12,430 bases of DNA from an uncultured Collinsella sp. (lineage in GTDB: Bacteria > Actinomycetota > Coriobacteriia > Coriobacteriales > Coriobacteriaceae): NCBI GenBank assembly GCA_902465105.1, contig CABQLM010000060.1:1-12430 (forward strand). The letters are read 5' to 3'. The notes under the pieces were generated by a model, which worked only from the letters and a program-made list of their open reading frames with translations, was not told the DNA's origin and searched no databases. Below are positions 7,459 through 12,430 of this stretch, in pieces. Numbering within the stretch: the stretch's first letter is position 1; each line of letters opens with the position of its first letter. The translations under genes were made by a program, and so were the position numbers.

Positions 7459-8532
7459 ATGGACATCTTTGATTTCGTTGACTCCCGGGACATTCGGGAG
7501 CACCTGCGTAGTATCGACTTCCAGCCCAGCACCATCGAGGCCGCCTATCTGGTTTGGTTTTCGAAGACCGCCACGCTCGATCAGAAATGCGAAGCCTGGC
7601 AGGAGATTGCCCGAACCATGCCCAATTGTTCGCTGGAGGCAACCCATGCCGGTCTTGGAAGGCCGGCCATCCCCGATTTCCATGCTTTTTTGCGCTGGAC
7701 AATCGATTACAACAAGCGCTGCGTCGATGCGTTTGCGAGTGGGACGGGCTACGTTTATCAGTATGAAGAGGAGATTGTGCCCGACGGGCAACTTTGTGGG
7801 GCCTTCGGCGCGCCATTCAGCTGTTATGAGAAATGTGCCGAGGCGTTGCGCGGTGATGATGAACTGGCGAGCCGTCCAGAGGCACGCGCACGCATCACCC
7901 GGTGCCCGCTCGATATCGATGAAGCTCATCGCCGGGAAGATTGGCTCATGGTGAACGGCAAAGGCGAGGTTCTTTCCGTCTATTGTCCTTCCGCCGGCCC
8001 CGTTGAGAACGATTGGGAGATCGCATTCGAGTTCATCTGGGTCGATATCCCCACGCCGTTTCACACCGGCGACATCGTCTGGACGCCGCAAGGCAGTGCC
8101 CGTGAGCCGTTCACGTTGTTCGATCTGTCCACGTGGGACCGGACAAAGCTTGAGGCAGAGCTTCGGCAGGCAGACCGTTCTGACGAATGGCTTGATCATG
8201 CGCAGCAACGCCTCGAGCACTATCGCCATGCAGGGGATATCAGCAACATGCGTGCCACTGGCTGCTCGATTACCTACAACGAGACGTTTCCCCTCTACAT
8301 CGGAGAGCCGGACCCGCTTTACCTGAATCTTGAGTACTATCGCAAACCACTCGAAGACGAGCAGCGGATTTTAGTCGCAGCCCAGGCCTACCTGCGCGGC
8401 GACCTGTATGTCGACTCACTCATCGCGTTTATCGACACCATAAGGATGGAGTCCAAGGCAAAACGCAACCTAGAAGAGCTGCGTCTTGATCAGGCGCCGC
8501 TCAAGGAAAAGTATCCGCAGTTATTTGAATAG
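7459..8532 (+). CDS. Stand-alone module-B protein
   Basis: A 357-residue protein matching the second half of both fusion proteins from its first residue: MDIFDFVDSRDIREHL aligns with PDIFEFLDSHSIKEHL and SDILEFLDSPDIKEHL. Other shared blocks are TLDQKCEAWQEIARTMPNC, IPDFHAFLRW, the helix after PFSCYEKCAEAL, ITRCPLDIDEAH, VDIPTPFHTGDIV, YIGEP and YYRKPLEDEQRIL. The C-terminus ends at YPQLFE, the equivalent of YPELFD in the fusions, so it is complete rather than a broken copy. ATG at 7459 has GAGGAG overlapping the previous stop. The next gene starts eight bases after its stop. It is clearly more distant from the fusion B modules than these are from each other. No membrane or secretion signal. 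Function unknown; stoichiometric partnership with the following gene is an inference from the operon. Confidence 0.85.
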   Translation: MDIFDFVDSRDIREHLRSIDFQPSTIEAAYLVWFSKTATLDQKCEAWQEIARTMPNCSLEATHAGLGRPAIPDFHAFLRWTIDYNKRCVDAFASGTGYVYQYEEEIVPDGQLCGAFGAPFSCYEKCAEALRGDDELASRPEARARITRCPLDIDEAHRREDWLMVNGKGEVLSVYCPSAGPVENDWEIAFEFIWVDIPTPFHTGDIVWTPQGSAREPFTLFDLSTWDRTKLEAELRQADRSDEWLDHAQQRLEHYRHAGDISNMRATGCSITYNETFPLYIGEPDPLYLNLEYYRKPLEDEQRILVAAQAYLRGDLYVDSLIAFIDTIRMESKAKRNLEELRLDQAPLKEKYPQLFE

Positions 8533-8540
8533 AGGTCGTC

Positions 8541-9575
8541 ATGTCCGAATCCACGAGGGGCTACGCCGATAACCCGGAGACTATCGTGCACAAAGAAATA
8601 ATCAACCTGATCGAATCTCCGGAGCTGCGAGAGCATTTGCTGCATAATCCGCAGCTCCTGAGTGGTGATCATTACATGCAGATTGTCGGCGGAGCACCGG
8701 TTGAAATTACCCGCAAACGAGAGCTACTCGGCAGACTGGTTGCTGACGGGTGCAACTCGTCAGACAACACCCTTTACTGGCACTATCGGCAGATTTGCAT
8801 CGACTATATCGATGGCTGTCTAGACGCGCTAAAGACCGTCGACGGAAACAAGAAAATGCTGCTTGTCAGCGAAATTAGCTTTATCGACAGCGAAGTTGGA
8901 TCTGCGATCACGCATGGCCCCTTCCCTGTGGCGTCGTGGGCAGACGCTCTGGCGGCAATGAAGGCATACGCGGACAAGTGGAGCGAAATGACAGATCTAT
9001 CGTCCTCATACTGGATGATCGAGCTGTTCAACCTTGCCAACGACCCGAGCTGTTCATATCCATACGACGGCTTTCTACAGCCAGACTACACTTACTACGC
9101 AAACGCCTCCGGCGAAATCCAATACATCTGCAGGGAAGAAGAGGGCGAATGTGGCGAGGTGCTCGACTGCATTGTGGGTGGAATCTTTGACCCGTGGTTC
9201 AAGGGGGCATATGTCGACCTGCCCACGCCGTACAGAAAGGGCGACATTCTTGAGATCGACTGCCGGCCATGGGCGCCGGGACCTTGCTATTGTCTGGTAG
9301 CAAACTCGAAATTGGACTGTCTGTATCCCGATGGCGATGGGCAGATCAGATGTGGCTCTATCCCCTACGGCAGTTGCTTTGCCGGATGGGCGCATACGAA
9401 CCTGATGCTGTCGCCTGTGTTCAGGGCGAGAAAAGCAACGCAACCTTTGCCGGAAGCATGCGCAACCTTACAAGCGATCGGGTTGGACCGGATAGATAAC
9501 TTACTAGAAGCGTGCACCGACAACATAGAGGAAGAGCCTGCTTGGCTGAATATATATCGGCATCGTGCTCGATGA
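8541..9575 (+). CDS. Stand-alone module-A protein, cysteine-rich
   Basis: A 344-residue protein matching the first half of the fusion proteins: ESPELREHLL near the N-terminus, THGPFPVASWADALAAMK, SSYWMIELFNL and LPTPYRKGDILEIDCRPWAP. In wording the PTP-GDI block is closer to module B (IPTPFHAGDIV) than the A modules of the fusions are, which links A and B as one family. It has 15 cysteines, many more than its relatives, including C197, C204 and C210 in a glutamate-rich loop and the CYC of GPCYCLV; no standard zinc-site spacing is seen. The start at 8541 has GAGG six bases upstream, eight bases after the module-B stop. Last gene of the operon; the terminator at 9776 lies 200 bp on. Function unknown. 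Confidence 0.83.
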   Translation: MSESTRGYADNPETIVHKEIINLIESPELREHLLHNPQLLSGDHYMQIVGGAPVEITRKRELLGRLVADGCNSSDNTLYWHYRQICIDYIDGCLDALKTVDGNKKMLLVSEISFIDSEVGSAITHGPFPVASWADALAAMKAYADKWSEMTDLSSSYWMIELFNLANDPSCSYPYDGFLQPDYTYYANASGEIQYICREEEGECGEVLDCIVGGIFDPWFKGAYVDLPTPYRKGDILEIDCRPWAPGPCYCLVANSKLDCLYPDGDGQIRCGSIPYGSCFAGWAHTNLMLSPVFRARKATQPLPEACATLQAIGLDRIDNLLEACTDNIEEEPAWLNIYRHRAR

Positions 9576-9775
9576 TGAATCATTTGGGCGAGGCTTCAAA
9601 GGCGGCAAACAGTGACGACACCAGCTCTTCCGGCAACGCAGCATTCGCAGTACCCCACCGATGGAGGCCCGAGCCACGCACGGCTCGGGGGGGGAGGCAT
9701 ACCAAGGTCATCCGCATCTCAGGCCAGAACCTTCGAGGCATTCTGCCAGAAAATAGCCTCGATATCCAAACGAAC
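9576..9775. other. Non-coding 3' region with GC-rich hairpin
   Basis: No credible gene. It contains a strong hairpin, CCCGAGCC (9668-9675) with GGCTCGGG (9682-9689) around a 6-nt loop. The second arm runs into a homopolymer of eight G (9687-9694). No T-tract follows, so it is not a standard terminator. It could protect the 3' end of the operon transcript. Confidence 0.45.
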
Positions 9776-9813
9776 AAATAGCCCTCGCCCAAAAGGTGGG
9801 ACGAGGGCTATTT
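9776..9813. terminator. Bidirectional intrinsic terminator
   Basis: A perfect 12-bp inverted repeat, AAATAGCCCTCG (9776-9787) and CGAGGGCTATTT (9802-9813), whose AT-rich ends give A/T tracts on both strands. The 14-nt loop can add a CCC/GGG pairing. It lies between the convergent operon ending at 9575 and the minus-strand gene ending at 9836. Confidence 0.85.
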
Positions 9814-9835
9814 CATGCAATATTTGCTAGCACCC

Positions 9836-10828
9836 CTAATAATCGATTGAAGCCAAAGCCTGCTTGATACGCTTGCCGCTTGCACCCTTGAAGTAATACC
9901 AAATCAACCGGTCAACTTTGCGGTAGCCAATTTCACCATTCTGATCATTTTCAGAGCGCCATGTATTGATACCCTCGAGAACAGCGTCGTACAACTTCCT
10001 GTATTTGGTATATCCATCATCTTCTTTTTTGTAATTCTCGATTGTACTTACGAGTTCTTGGCTGCCCTTGGCCCCCTTTATCCTCTTCATCCTGCAGCAG
10101 TCCAAGCTAGCAAGTTCCCCGCTCGCATAGTTATCCACGAAATATGGGAAAACGCTGGCGACGACTTTATCGTAAATGCAATACTTATCGCCCAACTCCA
10201 AATACTGGCAAGTCCAATGGCAAAACTTTGTGGCAAACGAGAAATTATTCTTGTTAACATCTGCCACATGAGCCTCATTCAGGTAGGTTTTCGAAGCTTT
10301 CGAAATGTCGGTGACAAGCTGGTCGTCGCCTACGCTTAACCTCTCCCTAAGCCCTTCGATGCCAGCAATAATCTGAGACGTAAAAAGTACACCACCGGTT
10401 ATCGTCTTTTCCCCTTCACCATCATCGGACATTTTCTCCACGGTCATTGGCTTCAGATCGAGCTTTTTCATGATGTCGTCGACTTTATGTCTACCAACGG
10501 CAGTTAAATGGGTCGAGTTTTCATTGTCAATTTCGTAAACCACTCTTCCTATGCATGCCATTCGCTCATGCGCATCGCCAACAAACATGCCTTTGAATAT
10601 TTCGCGGACCTCATCTTTATCCGTCTGGTTGTAATTCGAGTCGTTCTCAACCATGCCGTTGACAAAGGCGATGTTTTTATCCGTAAAAAGAGGCACGCCG
10701 TTCTGGTCCAGGTCAAACTGATATGGGTCAGCCGTTCGCTCCGCATCTTTCACGTAAGGCATCACCATTTTATTTACGCCATTGACCTCTTCCATCACCG
10801 GATTAAAAAACATTTCTTGACGACTCAT
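9836..10828 (-). CDS. Hypothetical protein, AT-richer orphan gene
   Basis: A 330-residue soluble-looking protein, not recognised as a named family. The N-terminal 150 residues are acidic and variable-looking. The C-terminal half holds NNFSFATKFCHW (194-205), YCIYDKVVASVFPYF (216-230) and YRKVDRLIWYYFKG (301-314). This combination, FATK-aromatic, then IYD, then D-x-x-x-W near the end, recalls uncharacterised helical proteins seen in accessory regions; that is from memory and gives no function. The start at 10828 is chosen because AAGGAG lies five bases upstream; the ATG at 10858 has no ribosome site. The gene is visibly lower in G+C than its neighbours, with many AAA, AAT and GAT codons, which suggests separate acquisition. 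It follows the DnaB-like gene by 161 bp, so it may have its own promoter. Confidence 0.72.
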   Translation of the reverse strand: MSRQEMFFNPVMEEVNGVNKMVMPYVKDAERTADPYQFDLDQNGVPLFTDKNIAFVNGMVENDSNYNQTDKDEVREIFKGMFVGDAHERMACIGRVVYEIDNENSTHLTAVGRHKVDDIMKKLDLKPMTVEKMSDDGEGEKTITGGVLFTSQIIAGIEGLRERLSVGDDQLVTDISKASKTYLNEAHVADVNKNNFSFATKFCHWTCQYLELGDKYCIYDKVVASVFPYFVDNYASGELASLDCCRMKRIKGAKGSQELVSTIENYKKEDDGYTKYRKLYDAVLEGINTWRSENDQNGEIGYRKVDRLIWYYFKGASGKRIKQALASIDY

Positions 10829-10989
10829 GTGAACTCCTTCCCAGAGCTGTTCAGACATACCGCCGACAGAACGTAACGCCTAATAGTGATGATAATTCTT
10901 GACCCGCCCAAGTTTCTCTTTGGCTGTTGAACGGTCACTTTCTGCTAGCAAACGCGCTGCTAGCCGAGCAGTTGTTATTGGTCATGACC
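10829..10989. promoter_or_regulatory. Intergenic region with palindromes before the orphan gene
   Basis: A 161-bp gap between two minus-strand genes. It has the perfect 10-bp palindrome GGTCATGACC at 10980-10989, directly after the DnaB-like stop. It also has two copies of the palindromic GCTAGC, at 10946-10951 and 10961-10966, part of a repeated 8-mer. These could be operator half-sites or a weak terminator. An AT-rich patch near 10880-10900 could hold the promoter of the orphan gene, but no convincing -35/-10 pair is seen. Confidence 0.35.
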
Positions 10990-11823
10990 TCAACCGAAGA
11001 CTCGTGCGCAGGAAGGCTCCATGCCATCGGCACTCATGCGGACGAGGGCATCTGCGTTGCAATGAGCCTCGGCGAACGTTGCGTCGTCCTCTCTGCCCTC
11101 TGCCGCAAAGCAACCTGCCAGAATGGCGGATGTTGGGCCGAGCATGTTACGTAAGTCGCGCAGGATCGCATTTATCGGACGGTTGTCGTCGAGCATTTCG
11201 AGCCCGTCGATTACGACCACGATGTCCTTTAGCGCCGCCCTGCTCCACGTTTGGTCGCCGAGCAGCCAACTCGTTAAAAGGTCTATGGTCATGTTATCTT
11301 CGACAAAGATGCCCAGGCTGCGCTGCTTGATCCGCATCGTTGCGCGGACCGTCTCAACCTGTTGTTCCTCAAGATCTTTCGGCACCTTGGCCCCCATCTC
11401 GGCTCGAATCAGCCGGGCGACCGCATCCTCTTCACGCTCCCGCATCGGCACGTAAAGCACAGTGCACTGCTCGCTCAGGCATAAAACCGCATGCGCCAGT
11501 ACGTTCGAAACGTCTTCATGCGCGCCGCCAATCACGCTAAGCTTGCCTAGTCCAATACCGCCGCCCAGGATGTCATCAACAGGCATACCAGTCTTCAATA
11601 CCTGCAGGACCTCGAACACCGATGTTTCCATGGCATGATCGAGCCCGGAAGTCAGTCGATCATGGAAACGGCTTATGTCAAAGCCGTCATCGCCCCGTTC
11701 TTCACGAATCCAACCACGCTGGCTCGCATCTATCGGCGGCATCACGCCTGATAGGCCCAGCATCTCGCCCATGCTCACAGAGTGTCCAATTCGGTCATCC
11801 CTGGAGTCCATCTTTCGCGTCAT
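10990..11823 (-). CDS. DnaB/RecA-like protein with degenerate Walker A motif
   Basis: A 277-residue protein whose middle and C-terminal parts follow the RecA-type ATPase domain of DnaB-like helicases. TGMPVDDILGGG at 78-89 matches the DnaB TGxxxLDxxxGG entry. The following strand reaches LSVIGG, where DnaB has a P-loop of the type GxxSxGKT; here it reads GGAHEDVSN (99-107), without the Gly-Lys-Thr needed for ATP. The hydrophobic strand VVVIDGLEML at 202-211 is a good Walker B with Asp206. The DnaB glutamine sensor region is replaced by ILAGCFAAEG. The N-terminal 70 residues are not recognised and there is no primase-binding domain. It is therefore probably a pseudo-ATPase or adaptor rather than a helicase. 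The start at 11823 has AGGAGGG five bases upstream (11829-11835), which overlaps the rtcB stop. Probably co-transcribed and translationally coupled with rtcB. The exact family is uncertain. Confidence 0.75.
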   Translation of the reverse strand: MTRKMDSRDDRIGHSVSMGEMLGLSGVMPPIDASQRGWIREERGDDGFDISRFHDRLTSGLDHAMETSVFEVLQVLKTGMPVDDILGGGIGLGKLSVIGGAHEDVSNVLAHAVLCLSEQCTVLYVPMREREEDAVARLIRAEMGAKVPKDLEEQQVETVRATMRIKQRSLGIFVEDNMTIDLLTSWLLGDQTWSRAALKDIVVVIDGLEMLDDNRPINAILRDLRNMLGPTSAILAGCFAAEGREDDATFAEAHCNADALVRMSADGMEPSCARVFG

Positions 11824-11833
11824 CGCAACCCTC

Positions 11834-12430
11834 CTAACGCCTACCGCGCTTACCAGTAGCCTTAAAATTCCAAATCGGCTTGAGTCGGTGAATAACATCG
11901 ACCGTCGGGTCCATGAGTCTCAGTACATCATCCGCAGGCTTATACGCTTCGGGCGACTCATCGAGCGTCGTCTCGCATGCGCTCGGACAGTAGATGCCGG
12001 CATCGCGCATCTCGTTAACGAACGACCTGGTATCGAGCGTTTGGAACGCTTTGGTGCGGCTCATCGCACGACCCGTCCCATGCGGCGCCGAGCAGTTCCA
12101 GTCCTCGTTTCCCTTGCCGCGCGCAATAACGGCACCGTCGCGCATATTAAACGGAATCAGCACCATCTCTCCCGCATGAGCGCTAATGGCGCCCTTGCGA
12201 ATCATGCCGCCTTCCGAGATGTAGTTGTGCATGGTGGTAAAGCCGTCTCCGTTGAGTCGAATTCCCGTACGCTCAACAATCTGCGCGACAATCGCCTTGC
12301 GGTTCTGATTCGAGAAGCGTTGGCAGTTATGCATATCGACGAGATACTCGGCAGAAAGATCTCCCACGAGATACTTAAGCTCGTCGGGGATATCTGCCAT
12401 ACACGTCTTCTGCGCCAGCGCCTGATGGTG
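11834..12430 (-). CDS. rtcB: RNA-splicing ligase RtcB, C-terminal part (cut by window edge)
   Basis: The frame stays open to the window edge, so the gene starts outside; 198 residues are present, about half of a normal RtcB. RtcB is a GTP- and manganese-dependent ligase that joins RNA 3'-phosphate or 2',3'-cyclic phosphate ends to 5'-hydroxyl ends. Seen here: NCQRFSNQNRKAIV, TMHNYISEGG with a likely metal-binding His-Asn, IRKGAISAHAGE, VIARGKGNEDWNCS, and APHGTGRAMSRTKAF. In the last, the His (codon at 12080-12082) matches the histidine that becomes guanylylated; the usual HGAGR is HGTGR here. The internal ATG at 12400 is not a likely start because homology runs past it. All seen catalytic motifs are intact. 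The DnaB-like gene follows immediately. Its partners upstream are not visible, so it cannot be told whether it is a tRNA-repair or stress-linked copy. Confidence 0.93.
   Translation of the reverse strand, partial: HHQALAQKTCMADIPDELKYLVGDLSAEYLVDMHNCQRFSNQNRKAIVAQIVERTGIRLNGDGFTTMHNYISEGGMIRKGAISAHAGEMVLIPFNMRDGAVIARGKGNEDWNCSAPHGTGRAMSRTKAFQTLDTRSFVNEMRDAGIYCPSACETTLDESPEAYKPADDVLRLMDPTVDVIHRLKPIWNFKATGKRGRR

Noticed and set aside
7459..9575. Stand-alone B and A genes as frameshifted debris of a third fusion gene
   Set aside because: Their order is B then A, opposite to the fusions, and each has its own start, ribosome site and complete C-terminus.
9668..9694. GC-rich hairpin at 9668-9689 as the operon terminator
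   Set aside because: It is followed by a run of G rather than T; the 12-bp stem at 9776-9813 fits better.
12401..12430. ATG at 12400 as the true start of a short RtcB
   Set aside because: The frame continues open to the window edge, no ribosome site is seen before that ATG, and RtcB proteins are about twice as long, so the gene is cut by the window.

Overview
The window looks like an accessory region of a bacterial chromosome: genes with strong Shine-Dalgarno sites, mid-50s G+C by eye, and several families without a recognised function. The G+C, the codon choice and the types of protein (large uncharacterised paralogues, macro domain, short-class RtcB) would suit a gut-associated actinobacterium such as a member of the Coriobacteriia. 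This is an impression, because no 16S or other marker gene is present. I see no tRNA, rRNA, CRISPR array or insertion sequence.

Layout. On the left, a small membrane protein (50-736, minus) lies divergently to a sialyltransferase-like glycosyltransferase (808-1872, plus, TTG start). A 519-bp non-coding stretch follows. The centre (2392-9575) is an array built from one uncharacterised protein family. Two paralogues of about 710 residues (2392-4515 and 5324-7456) each contain two related modules, here called A (first half) and B (second half). Between them, on the opposite strand, is a macro-domain protein (4586-5176). Directly after the second paralogue, in the same operon, are a stand-alone B protein (7459-8532) and a stand-alone A protein (8541-9575). 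The two halves therefore also exist as separate genes, in the reverse order B then A.

A perfect 12-bp terminator stem at 9776-9813 separates this array from a minus-strand block. That block holds an AT-richer orphan gene (9836-10828), a DnaB/RecA-like protein that has lost its Walker A motif (10990-11823), and the C-terminal half of the RNA ligase RtcB (11834 to the window edge). The rtcB stop overlaps the ribosome binding site of the DnaB-like gene, so these two are very probably one operon.

How it may work together (inference). The A/B proteins are the core of an undescribed family. A related 16-bp dyad sequence lies upstream of both long paralogues, and at the second site it sits between the -35 and -10 of the divergent macro gene, which suggests shared control. 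A macro domain (ADP-ribose or related ligand) and RtcB (RNA end sealing) close to this array would fit an RNA-damage or ADP-ribosylation response, but nothing in the sequence proves that the blocks act together.
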